Origin: Persicaria tinctoria
Taxonomy: Eukaryota; Streptophyta; Magnoliopsida; Caryophyllales; Polygonaceae
Direction: 5' to 3'
DNA: 64,000 nucleotides
NCBI GenBank assembly: GCA_037127255.1
Contig: JBANSL010000018.1
Coordinates: 10,761,175-10,825,174, forward strand
Numbering within the stretch: the stretch's first letter is position 1; each line of letters starts with the position of its first letter. Positions 1-10,360 of the stretch are shown here, in pieces. The translations under genes were made by a program, and so were the position numbers. The notes under the pieces were generated by a model. That model saw nothing but the letters and a program-made list of their open reading frames with translations, had not been told where the DNA came from and did no database searches.

Positions 1-960
1 AACACCACTCGGGCCCAAAGGGAGATCAGTGCAAAGCACTCCTCATGGAAACCCTTCAGCAAAGAATAACAAAAGGCGTCGAGGCGACGCTCATCCGACC
101 AAGGCCAACGAAGTCGGCGTCGCGCAGACGATCAGGCTGATGAGCCGTGAGGAAGCCAAGGGGTAAAACGGGCCGCGAGACGCCATGGGATACGAGGGCA
201 TCCGGCGATCGAGCTACGATCGTTGGAAGGGAGGCAGCAGGGGTAGCGGCACCAAGCCCAGGCCGAAACCATTAGACCCAAGAGCACCCCACCCAAAGTA
301 GCCGATGGAAGATGCCGGGAGAGACATAGTCCACAAACACAGCCATGGATTCAGGAGGAGCGAGCGCGAGCGGACCCAAGGGCCACACGCACAACTGGGT
401 CTAGAAATTGGAGGAATGGGGTTCAGAAGACCCAGCTTTGACAAAGAAGGGAAGTGGACGATAGGGGGTCAGAGGAACCGCAGAACCTGAGCACACCGAG
501 GAGAACGACTGAAACAGACCAACACCGGCGGAATTCAACCAGGGCAAAAAGCCCCAAATTAATTAGAGATTTCAAGGGGAGATTCGCCCCAAAAACGAGC
601 GAGGCAAGAAGTAGCGTGAGAAAGAACCAGGCAAGCCAAGGCAGCCCGAATCGCCGACCCGGGGGAGGGGGGCACGCAGAGCAGCGACGCCTACCTCGAG
701 CAAGAGACCAACGGCACAAGGCGGGGGCGGGCCCGAAGCCTTGGACCAACGGGGTTGGTTTTTAACCTCCGAAGAGGGGTTTTAGGCCTTCGAAGAGGTG
801 GTATTCGACCTACGAAGAGGATTTATTTGGCCTCTATAGAGGTTGTCGAAGTTGAGCCCCTAACAAGGGGTTTTGGTTTTCCGGCGAGGGAGAGTTTTTA
901 CTTGGGAGTTTTTTTTTAGATTTTGGAGACGTTGAAATTGGATTTTTTTTAAAAAAAAAA
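1..960. other. GC-rich unclassified block
   Basis: This block is much richer in G and C than its surroundings. It has overlapping open frames on both strands (for example 454-765 plus and 423-749 minus), none with a recognisable domain. From about 755 to 860 there are short imperfect repeats built on CGAAGAGG. It ends in a T-run and A-run near 940-962. It may be the end of a larger element cut by the window edge, but I cannot assign a class. Confidence 0.3.
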
Positions 961-1195
961 TATGTTGAATGGTGCTTGGTGTTTAGGATGAAAATATCAA
1001 AAATGGCCTCACATTATTACCCTCCCCTCGCTTCCCCATCAACCAACCTTCCTTCTCACCAAAAATCTCCTCGGTCCTTAAACCTTCTCTTGAGATCAGC
1101 AGGACTGTTAATTGTTGATCTCAAACCTAAACAGCAAGACAATGGAATCAAACACGACCATTAATCGACCACTGGTGAGTCAAATTCCAACTCAC

Positions 1196-1366
1196 AAGGC
1201 AGGGCTGCAGCTTGAGCATTTCATCGAACAGGTGATCGGCATAGTGAAATGGTTGGAGTAGAATCGGTTCGAGAGGGTCCTCGGTGTCGTGGAAGGAGAG
1301 AGCGAGCTCACAGAGGCGGCGGAGGGGGAAGGGGAACTCGGGGTGGAGGTAGAGAGAGGTGGCCTC
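1196..1366 (-). pseudogene. Orphan exon fragment of an unrecognised plant gene
   Basis: Read on the minus strand from 1366, an open frame without its own ATG encodes about 57 residues of normal globular composition, including LHPEFPFPLRRLCELAL and LFDEMLKLQPCL. The frame ends at a good splice donor (GTGAG at 1195-1191), which suggests genomic DNA from a spliced gene. A TGA stop lies immediately upstream (about 1367-1369), so the fragment cannot be translated from further 5'. I do not recognise the protein. A degenerate repeat begins beside it at about 1395, so it may be a captured or truncated gene piece. Confidence 0.35.
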
Positions 1367-1394
1367 TCAGCCACCGGTAGGGGGTTTCTGGTAG

Positions 1395-1615
1395 GGGTGG
1401 TTAATACGAGCTTACAAGCTAGAGTGCTTCATGTTCAAGCTCGGCTTGTTTAAAAACGAGCCAAGTTCGAGCTCGATCGCTCCGTATGAAAATGAGCCCA
1501 AGCAAGTACTCGAGCTCGGCTCTCAAGCTGGGGAAGGTGCTCGAGCTCGTGAGCTCGTTTACATAATCTATGTGTTCATATTTATAGCTTGATTTGTATT
1601 CATGCTCAAACTTCA
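1395..1615. repeat. Degenerate GAGCTCG-rich dispersed repeat, copy 1
   Basis: The segment is built from many short variants of CGAGCTCG and GCTCGTTTA. It begins near TAGGGGTGG, which resembles hAT-type element ends. Related text recurs at about 25680-26050 and 54640-55000, so it is a dispersed repeat. No matching right terminus was found, so the class is uncertain. Confidence 0.35.
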
Positions 1616-1853
1616 CTCCAAGTCCAACACATTTGAATATTAGAATATCTATATAATTAGTACAAAGTTACATCTGAAGTTGGAAGCTACAAATCAGAAA
1701 CTTTGAAGTTGTAAATTAAAAACTTTGAAGCTTATGAACATGGGAACATGATACATTTTACCACGAGTTAGGAAAAGAAAATAAAAGAAAGAAGAACTTC
1801 TTCTAGTCTCCTCTTTCTCAACAAACAAAATATACCTCTTCAGTCTTCACATA

Positions 1854-2204
1854 TTGAGAAAGAAAACCAACAATAGAGTCACAGAGAAAGAAAACCAGAA
1901 GATTGAGAACATGGCTTCTACAGAGACTTACTGGTGGCGACGAATTAAGCTACGAAGAAAGCCTATTGATCTCCTGAAGGCGATGGTGCTTAACAAGAGT
2001 GAGATAAATAAACTTTTCACAATCTCCCACGTACCCCATAACGACAATAGAGTAGATGATAAGGTTGCACATATTTGTCGCTTTGTCACAGAACTTGACA
2101 TTATTCATGAACGATTAAGTTTATCATTTAACGAATTATTTACTAATAAAAACATTAGAAATTTTAAGCAAAAAACAATTCAAAGCTTCACGTTCTTGCA
2201 CTAA
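1854..2204 (+). CDS. Weak hypothetical ORF, 116 codons
   Basis: The open frame is lysine- and asparagine-rich. A more natural methionine start would be at about 1911 (MASTETYWW). There is no recognised domain, signal peptide or membrane segment. The flanks are AT-rich repeat-like DNA. It could be the 3' part of a decayed gene or a chance frame, and I would not treat it as a gene without transcript support. Confidence 0.15.
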   Translation: MRKKTNNRVTEKENQKIENMASTETYWWRRIKLRRKPIDLLKAMVLNKSEINKLFTISHVPHNDNRVDDKVAHICRFVTELDIIHERLSLSFNELFTNKNIRNFKQKTIQSFTFLH

Positions 2205-2480
2205 CCAAAAGCTAAATCAAGTTCCCGCGGCAACCCGTTCGAAGGTGTGTAATTAAACTATATATATTAATGACGAAAGGCGTTTTCCTAATTTGTTTGA
2301 TTAGTTATCTCAAATTCTTTTTAATTTATCTACTTGTACATTATTTACCAAATTAAGCCTATGATTAAGGTCAACATAAAATAAGTATGGGGTCAATGTA
2401 AATCTAAGTCAATTAAACTATAAATTACAACCAATTGTTCAATTTAACATTATAACAACTAATTGTCATATATTCAACTA

Positions 2481-2640
2481 TTGAAGTTCGTTAGGACTCG
2501 GAATCGGGGGTCGTGTGCACACGTGCGCCCATGCAATAGGAGGAGTAACCCACCAGTTTATATGCTAAGGCTTCTTTGTTCATATTATTGATGTGAGACT
2601 CTTTGGGTCTCTTCACATCTTTCATTCTCTCAGCACGAAC
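2481..2640 (-). repeat. Solo-LTR-like copy related to 63245-63446
   Basis: The segment shares blocks with the better-preserved solo LTR at 63245-63446, including GGGGGTCGTGTGCAC, AGGAGTA.CC and a TTCACATCT block near the right end. I could not find a matching target duplication, so the ends are approximate. Confidence 0.4.
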
Positions 2641-2870
2641 CTGTGCATACCAATATTATAATTAAACGTAATTTTATCAACGTTGTTAATTGATACTCAC
2701 TCTGCTAAATAAACACGGTTGTATAATCCAATACTTTTAACCTTAACTCATTTCAAGGTTCCTTGCAATGTACTTGGATTCCATTATATTTTAATTATAA
2801 TATAATTCTAATTATAAACATTTAAATGGTGTTTGGATTCCATTATATTTTAATTATAATATACATTTAA

Positions 2871-4240
2871 GGCGTAACTTCGTAAAACCACCCTTTATTT
2901 CACCTTTTATTCACAAAACCACCCTTTATTTTCTAAATTACACTTAACCACCTGTTATTCATGAAAACCTATCAAGTCACCACCCATCTTCGATTCTATC
3001 CATTGGCAGCCCTAAAATGAGTGGTAAATGACTATATTACCCTTAACCCTATATAAACCTAGGGGTGGGCACAAATCCCGTACCGTCCCGCATCCCGTCC
3101 CGATCCCGGTGGGATTTAAAAAACAAAAATCAATCCCGTCCTTTAAATAGGTAAATAAAGAGCGGTCATCCCGTCCCGCTAAAATTACGCGGGACAGAGA
3201 GTTCGCAACTTCGCATCCCGTAAATCCCGTCCCGCATATATATAAAAAATAATATATATATATATATATATAATTAAAAAACTAAGAATATATTTATATT
3301 ATATACTAACATTTATTTAAACCCAAACTTTAAATTTTAAAATAATAACACAAGATTAAAAACATCCATCATTCCATTTTATTGGCAGCTCTCGGCAAAC
3401 ATATAACAAATAATGTAAGAATTTTAATACTGTAATGGGATTTGGTAAGGTTTGACATCTTTATTGTTTGATATTTTTAGAGTTAATTGGATTAATTTTT
3501 AATTTTTTTTTACGAGGGACAAATCTCGTCCCATCCCGTTAGGGGCAAGACTCGGTGGGATTTGAAAAAAAAAATTATCAATCCCGTCCCGATCCCGTCC
3601 CACAAAAAATACGCGGGACAGGACGTAGGATTACCGCAATCCCGTCCCGTCCCGTCCCATGTCCACCCCTATATAAACCTATTTCAAGAAACCTAAATCG
3701 GTTGGAAACATTGAAACCAAAAAATCTATGAAATCTAAATTAAATAACCCTAAATTGAAATCTAAATTAAACCTAAAATCAATAAATTGGTACGATTTAC
3801 CTGGAAAATTTGAAACCTAAATTAAAATCTCATAAAACTAACATCTATTCATCATCATCGGATATTCGGTCTTGATTCTCAATTTCGTTATCGTTGAACA
3901 AAGATTGCGCAGTAGCATTGAATAACGAGGACAAAGTATGTCATCCTCGAACCAAAATCGTAGAACACGGAAGCCGGAAGGAAGAGGCTTCGTCTCTCCT
4001 AGTGCTCTTCAAATAGACCGGCGGTGGGAAATTGATTGGTTTCTTGAAATAGGTTTATATAGGGTTAAGGGTAATATAGTCATTTACCAATCATTTTAGA
4101 GCTACTAACAAAGAGAATTGAAGATGGGTGGTGACTTGATAGGTTTTGTTGAATAATGGGTGGTTAAGTGTAATTTAGAAAATAAGGGGTGGTTTTGTGA
4201 ACAAAAGGTGAAATAAAGGGTGGTTTTATGAAGTTACGCC
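2871..4240. mobile_element. Non-autonomous Mutator-like element with 9-bp TSD
   Basis: The termini are GGCGTAACTTC on the left and its complement ending AAGTTACGCC on the right. The long inverted arms are 2871-3059 plus 3672-3693 on the left and about 4039-4240 on the right. The flanks carry a perfect 9-bp duplication, TACATTTAA, at 2862-2870 and 4241-4249. Long TIRs with a 9-bp TSD are typical of Mutator-like elements. No transposase is present. A short open frame from about 3938 (MSSSNQNRRT) has no known relative that I recognise. Confidence 0.85.
3060..3671. mobile_element. hAT-type non-autonomous element nested in the MULE arm
   Basis: The element starts TAGGGGTGG, ends CCACCCCTA, and is flanked by an 8-bp duplication, TATAAACC (3052-3059 and 3672-3679). 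An 8-bp TSD and this terminus fit the hAT superfamily. Subterminal regions are rich in CCCGTCCCG and its complement. The opposite, uninterrupted arm of the host MULE keeps the empty site with one copy of the target. Confidence 0.85.
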
Positions 4241-4533
4241 TACATTTAATTATAAGCACTTGAATAGTGTTCTATTGTATTTTGTATTGTATTTAAAATA
4301 ATATAAATTATAAATAAAATATTTAATAAATTGTGTCAATCAATTATATTAAGTTTATAATGTAATTATAAATTTATCCAATAGTGGGTGTTTATTTGAC
4401 ACAATTTCTAATGTATTTTATTTAAAATTTATATTATTTTAAAAACCTTGTAAAATATGTAATCAAACACTATTCACGTGCTTATAATTATAAGTGTATT
4501 ATAATTAAAATGCAATGGAATCCAAAAACGCAC

Positions 4534-5524
4534 TTATTCAATCTCATGGACATTATTAGACTATGTTTGATATATCTGTCTTCATCGAAATAAGAATAAG
4601 GAATCGAAATGAAATGAAATTATAAATTAAAATGAATTTTTTTAATCATTTTATTTGATAAATTGTCGTAACAAACCATTTCTAAAATAATATTATAATA
4701 ATAATAAATAAATAAAATTGAAAATAATAATAGGATAAAATAGTATTGGTAATAATTATACATAATGATTATTATTATTATAGTATTTACAAAATCTAAA
4801 ATGAATGATTACATACACTTTTTTTTTTTGGAATAGAATTACCCAAAATTGAGATGAATACTTCAACGGGATTGGAATCAACTTGATTTAGTCTTTTATT
4901 TTTGTCAAACACAGAAATTTGAATAATTCATTAATGATTTCAATTAAAGGAGTGGATAAACGACTCCTAAATTATGCATATATTGGGATGGTGGTTATCA
5001 ACCATTCTTGCTATATGCTCGTCTTTCATCCACTTGCTAATGCTATCGACTCTTGAACTCGACAGTCTATAGATAAGTACATTTCCATGCATTAACATGT
5101 ACTGTAAGAATTACGAGTATTTAATTTTGCACGAGGAGCTAGAATTTATACTGCTAATATAGTCAGTAAATCCTAGTGGATATGACTGAACAAATAATTG
5201 TAATTTAGAATTAAGTGGCAGACACACTCACTAGTCAATAGTCACTGTGCATAATTCCATTGTGAGACTGTGAGGGTGCACAGAAGCTCCGGTGTGGGCT
5301 GCCACACAAAGTGCGACCACTCCAACTTTTTGGGGATGACAAATCTTGCCCAAGACAACCGCTCTTTACTTTCGGTCCAAAGTCAATTGTGTGAGAACTT
5401 TGAAGATAAATCATGGTAATTTAACTGGAAACAGGAGTTGGTCAGGACCAGTGCTCAATATGTACGTACAAGAAACCCCTCTCATTTTAGAAGTTGCTTC
5501 CACACTATTGTTGGTGAGATTTGC
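4534..5524. other. Gene-free AT-rich stretch
   Basis: I see no coding potential, tRNA, or terminal repeats. The sequence is AT-rich with short A/T runs. Confidence 0.4.
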
Positions 5525-5735
5525 ACGGTTCTTTTTCATCAAACACACGATGGGTTCATCGGTTTCTGGTGTCGACATGTGTTTTTGGTTTGAAAAACCT
5601 TGCTAACACGGGAAGCCGATGTCGGCAAAATAACTTATCGACATCAGCTTCCCATGTTGGCAAGTTTTTTCAGGTCAAAATTACTTAGCGACCTTGAAAA
5701 CCAATGGATGATCATACATTTGATGAAAATTTAGT
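5525..5735. repeat. Long imperfect hairpin (foldback)
   Basis: The centre has two 26-base arms (5603-5628 and 5643-5668) that match with three mismatches around a loop of about 14 bases; the arms share GGGAAGC and GATGTCG. Weaker complementarity continues outward to CATCAAA on the left and TTTGATG on the right, so each arm is about 90-100 bases. It may be a small MITE or a young hairpin-RNA locus. No target duplication was found. Confidence 0.6.
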
Positions 5736-7557
5736 CGTGCATATAACCTGACCAATATATAAAACATTAAATAAATCTAAAATGTCAAACAATGGTGAAT
5801 AAATTTTTATTCCTGAAACCAATTACTGATCACTCATCTGACCTCTTCCACAGGCCACATTAATTGTGGGATATATTTGCAGATGAAGAAAAGAGAATCA
5901 TCAATCATGTAGATATATATGGGAAACAAAGGGAATGGAATTGGGATTGGCAGAAGTGGAATATGATAGAGCATGCATTATGCATAGATGCATATGGTAA
6001 GCATCTGGTGCATCCATATCATGCTTGCACTGTTTAGACGTTTAATCCTCCTAATCTATATCTTTAAATAGTATCCACACGTTTTATTTTTTTCAGGTGT
6101 TTTTGTCTTCCATTTGTCATTTTTGGTAAGTCAATTATATGTGCAATCCACCACATGATCATGCATTTTATAGCATTTTTTATTCATTACTAGAGTTGAC
6201 ATTTTTTTTATGATTCTAATTCTAACTTGTATGTATATCAAGAAAGATATGATGCCCATAACAAATTGTATGGGAAGAGATAAATTATGTTTTTTCAAGT
6301 GTTTTGTTTGTTCAAAAGTTTTCCTTACTTTGAGTTGGGGCATCATATTCATTCACCATAAAATGAACTAATAAAATCTTTCAAGCCTGCCAAACCTCCC
6401 CTTGTTTAAAAGCTTTCTGAAATGTAGGATTATTTCCTATTTTTAAGAGAGATTTTAAACTCTTATTAGAAAATGCCCTTAGTTGATAGAAAGCTTGCAC
6501 TTTTGGCAAAAGTGTATATACAGTTCATGTTATGAATTGATATTTTCACGGTTAAAATATTGTCAAAAAGTTGGTTATATCTACGATTTTTACAACCGTG
6601 ATAATTTTTCACAATTTTTAAAACTGTGTCGATGGGGGCTTCCCACAATTTCAGAAGTTGTGGCAGTGAGAATATTTCCCAAATTTAAATTCTCGCGATT
6701 TCAGAAGTTATGGTAATGGGGATATTTGTCAACCATTTCGGAATGGTTCAACTGGAAAGGACTTGCGTATAGTACCCAAAGGTCCCCAATTCGAACCCCG
6801 GATGACCGCGGATAGTACCCAAAGGTCCCCAATTCGAACCCCAGATGACCGCTCTTTATTTACCAATTCAAGGGATATTTGTCCAAATTTGAATTCAAAA
6901 TCTTAAGTCAGTCACAAATTAAGAAATCTTTGGGACCTTCCTAAGAATTTTGGTAAAATGTTGAATCCATATATTAAAGCTTACCAAGGTTACTAAAATC
7001 ATGGGCATCAATCCCACATAGTTTCTAGAACCGTGTTGGGACTATTGAAACTGTCGATCTCCAACGCAGATGTGGGTGGCAGATAGATAAGGCATGCACG
7101 AACAACCAAAATAACATGATGATACCGTGCCTAGTGGAATTGGAAATGGATTGGATCTCAACGGGAGCTAAGACCAAGAGCGGTTAGTGTACCAGCACTT
7201 ACAATTACACCGCTTATGGGATCAACTTATTCTTTAACAACTTCTTCTATCTCTCAATCCGATTGTGGTCATAATTTTTCGACTAGGGAATTGGATTCTT
7301 ACCTATAAGATTCTAGCATTCTACTTGTGAAGGCGTGGTCATACCGCTGTATTTGATGAGATTTTCACCATATAGATAATAACCTCCTTATTCTATACTC
7401 CATATAGCTAGATTCCATCTTTTTATTTGATTTGCAATTTTAAGTGTATTAAGTTGTAAAAGTGTTAACATATAAGTGTTAACATATCTTAAGATAAGAC
7501 ATAAAATAAAATTGACATGTCAAGCGTCTTTACTTTACAATAGTCAAAACAGAAATG
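5736..7557. other. Intergenic stretch without a recognisable gene
   Basis: The short open frames here (for example 6131-6352 and 6466-6648 minus, 6483-6716 plus) have biased composition and no recognisable domains. Apart from the 43-bp duplication at 6769 I see no structured feature. Confidence 0.4.
6769..6852. repeat. Tandem duplication of a 43-bp unit
   Basis: Two copies beginning ATAGTACCCAAAGG lie at 6769 and 6812 and differ at one base. On the minus strand each holds GGTTCGAAT, resembling a tRNA B box, but no A box or tRNA fold accompanies it. Confidence 0.7.
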
Positions 7558-7562
7558 AATAC

Positions 7563-7974
7563 TGTGAATAATATGATCAGAAGATCAATGCACACTGCAT
7601 TAGCAGTGAATAAGGCAAATAAGAGGAAGAAAGTTCTAAAATCAGTGAAGCTCAGTCACTGTTTCATTGATATCAAAATGGCAAATGTGCAGAGGCGGCC
7701 AGATGACCTTGCAGCTCTTCACAATTACCCAAAACCCTACTCGGAAACATCGAGAGAGGCCAACATATTTAGCATGGAATCCTCACCTATGATTGGATGA
7801 TCACAAGCAAACAAAAGAGTGCTAGCTGTCCCTTATTACAGCCAAATTGAAATGCAGCTGGAATGCAATGTAAATGCAGAAAAGTGAGCTCAGCAAAATG
7901 AGTTGATAGTGAGCTAAGATAGCAGCTGTTATATGCATAAGGAAAACATATAACATGTATATATCAACTTCATA
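7563..7974 (-). repeat. Copia 3' LTR
   Basis: Paired with 21491-21902. On the minus strand it runs from TATGAAGTTG to TATTCACA. The TSD places the 5' terminus at TA rather than the usual TG. Confidence 0.9.
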
Positions 7975-7988
7975 TCCCCCCCCCCCTC
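7975..7988 (-). promoter_or_regulatory. Copia polypurine tract
   Basis: On the minus strand a run of Gs preceded by CTTGA directly abuts the 3' LTR, the place and composition expected for the plus-strand primer of reverse transcription. Confidence 0.75.
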
Positions 7989-8416
7989 AAGTGGGGCTTG
8001 TTGAGAATCCTACAAGACCCAACTTGAGAGCAAAGAATAAGTGTTGCTTTTCACCCAAAGGTTTAGTTAGAATGTCTGCAAGTTGAACTCCTGTCTTGAC
8101 ATGCTGTGGATGAATAAAGCCAGTGATGAGATACTGGCGTATGAAGTGACAATCTATCTTCAGATGCTTAGTTCTTTCATGGAAAACTGGATTCTCAGCT
8201 ATATGGATTACAAATCCGCTATCACGGTATAGAGGTATAGGTTGTGGCACAAGGACAGACAATGCTTGCAATATGCCTTCTACCCAAATTAACTCACTTG
8301 TGGTGGTTGACATGCTTCTGTATTCAGCCTCAACAGAAGATTTAGAAATAGTGTTTTGCTTCTTTGTTTTCCATGAAACAAGGCAATTGCCCAAGAACAC
8401 ACAATACCCAGTCAAT
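7987..8416 (-). pseudogene. Copia RNase H, C-terminal part
   Basis: The frame begins TGYCVFLG and contains SKSSVEAEYRSM, HERTKHLKIDCHFIR and ADILTKPLG, the signatures of the RNase H end of Copia pol. The enzyme would degrade the RNA strand of the RNA-DNA hybrid during reverse transcription. Its N-terminal part (CDADWGT) lies beyond the nested Gypsy element at about 17380. The two halves are separated by 8,940 bases flanked by a TCAAT duplication (8412-8416 and 17357-17361). The ORF upstream of the junction runs into the Gypsy LTR and is not Copia sequence. Confidence 0.9.
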
Positions 8417-10360
8417 TGTTGAAGGAGGAAATCGAGAATGCAAAACAGTAAGTAAACAAAGTAAAGCAAACCGATCGAATCCGTCCCTTGCAAATAATTA
8501 CAAGACTTCCTCCCGATGCAGTAGTGGGAAGTCAGGATCGATCCACGAGGAAGCGTGTCAGCGGATCCTAGGCAGCGGAGAAATCTCACAGAAGTCGACT
8601 ACAGGGGTCCTAGATCTCGAGTACAACAACTCGACAGAAGATTGGACAGTCGAACAACGCAGCAGTCACAGGCACAGGGCTAGTCGATCTCGACAAGGCC
8701 TACTCGAGATCGAGTAGAGTCTTGGTCGATGTCGGCTTGGCTCGTCGAGTACTTGCACACAGAAGCTACAGCGATGCTAGATCGAGAATCAGTAACTCGA
8801 GATCGACCAGTGTTGGTCGAGATCGAGTAAGACAGAAACTAAAACGAAAGAAAATAAATGCAAAGGCTTGTGAGACTTGAAAACTATGTATGAAAGGAAC
8901 TTCCAGGATTGGGGTTTGCAACAACGATAACCAAGCATGCATAAGGCATAACTTAAACAGATAATCATGTGAATTGCATCAAAGGACAAGCTTTCGTCTT
9001 TTCCAACAGTTAGACAACTCTTTCAAGAAACCCTAATTGTCTCTACTGATTTTATGTTTACAATCCAAGTTGTTATCATGGACCTCCATTTAGATGGGTA
9101 ATAAACACATAAAAAAGTAGTAGATGCTCAAAACATGACAAAGGTCGGATCTTTACCTCAATTATGCATGGCTATCGTCGGGCTCGCCCCAACCCTAGAA
9201 GTGGGTGGACTACTCGCGCTTCATCGCCAACTCAGACATTGATTGATGAAAAGAAACTAATTGCATTAAACCAAACTCAAGAAAATACAAACCAAACAAA
9301 GCCGGATCACTCTCGCTCTCCTGCTCCACTCGGCCTCTCTCTCTCTCTCTACTCTTCTCCTAATTGTTGTGTGTTGGAATTGAATGAAAAACCAGCCCTC
9401 TAAGGCTTTATTTATAGGCTTCTAAACCTTGCTACTCAAGGATAGAATATCTATATCTATATCTAAAACTATATCTAAAACTTTAAAGATAAATAAAAGC
9501 TACAACATAATTAAATCTAAAATAGGGAAATATATCTAAAGTGTCTTCAAGTGGATAGATCTCTCTCTCTTCATGATGTATCTTGATAAATTCGGATAGA
9601 ATCGTCAATCTTCGGGCCCAAGTAATCTCACACCGAGTAGAATTGATCAAACCGCGTAACGCGTCTCCTGGAGGCGTCCTCGATCTCGACAAAGGGCTAC
9701 TCGATCTCGAGTAGGATTGTCGGTCGACTGGCTTGACTCGGTCGTCTCGGCTAGCTGATGCTCGACAGGCTCGGACTCTGGCTCACAAGTGTACTCGATC
9801 TCGAGGACCCTTACTCGACATCGAGTTGGGTGGCTCACCGACTGGGTCTTCTCGGCAACGTCGGGTAGATCTTCTCGACATGCCCGGGTGTGGCTCCTCG
9901 GCTTTGGATCTCGACGAACACTCCTCGATCTCGAGTTGGGCATCCGGGCATGGTTGGGTAGTCTCCCTGGACATGCTCTCCTCGACTCCGGGTTGTCTCC
10001 GAGGTCTTGTCGATCTCGAGTAGCCTAACTCGATCTCGACGGAGGTTCGGGAGTCGGGTTCTTCGTCTTCAGCTTCTCGACATAGGCTCCTCGATCCTGG
10101 CAAGTGTCTAGGCATGACTTGTCGAGATCGACTAAGGCTTGTCGATGTCGAGTAGCTTTGTGCTCTGGTTATCGCTTCTTGATTTTCTCCCGAAATGGTT
10201 CCATATTCTGCAATATTAAACAGAAACTTATGTAGATCTCCATTTCTGATAAATACGCATATACTACATAAATACGATATATTCCTAACCCGAAATATGC
10301 AAAATGTAAAGAATATGGAACTAAAACATGCATAAAGACATGGCTACTTTGTAGACATCA
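8417..10360 (-). repeat. 3' LTR of the Gag-protease Gypsy element
   Basis: Paired with 15422-17356. It holds two clusters of palindromic words built on TCGATCTCGA and TCGAGATCGA (about 8605-8830 and 9670-10155) and a short CT microsatellite near 9335. The frames called within it are repeat-driven, rich in LEIE and SRS. Confidence 0.9.

Larger units (their letters stand above)
2826..4533. mobile_element. Outer foldback MITE, split by a MULE
   Basis: The left arm (2826-2870, continuing at 4250) and the right arm (about 4390-4533) are inverted copies. Both have GTTTGGATTCCATT-type termini and share AATTATAAGCAC, GAATAGTGTT and TAAAATAATATAAATT internally. A MULE with its own target duplication interrupts the left arm. 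A partial direct copy of the left terminus lies at about 2774-2825. Exact ends and target duplication are uncertain. Confidence 0.6.

Noticed and set aside
6480..6730. CACGGTT-like words resembling CACTA subterminal repeats
   Set aside because: No CACTA termini or TSD were found nearby, and the words are too sparse.
6769..6852. tRNA-derived SINE
   Set aside because: Only a B-box-like word is present; no A box, tail or TSD.
9783..10115. Arginine/serine/glutamate-rich frames in the Gypsy LTR (also 16641-17111)
   Set aside because: They are translations of the TCGATCTCGA words on both strands, not conserved proteins.
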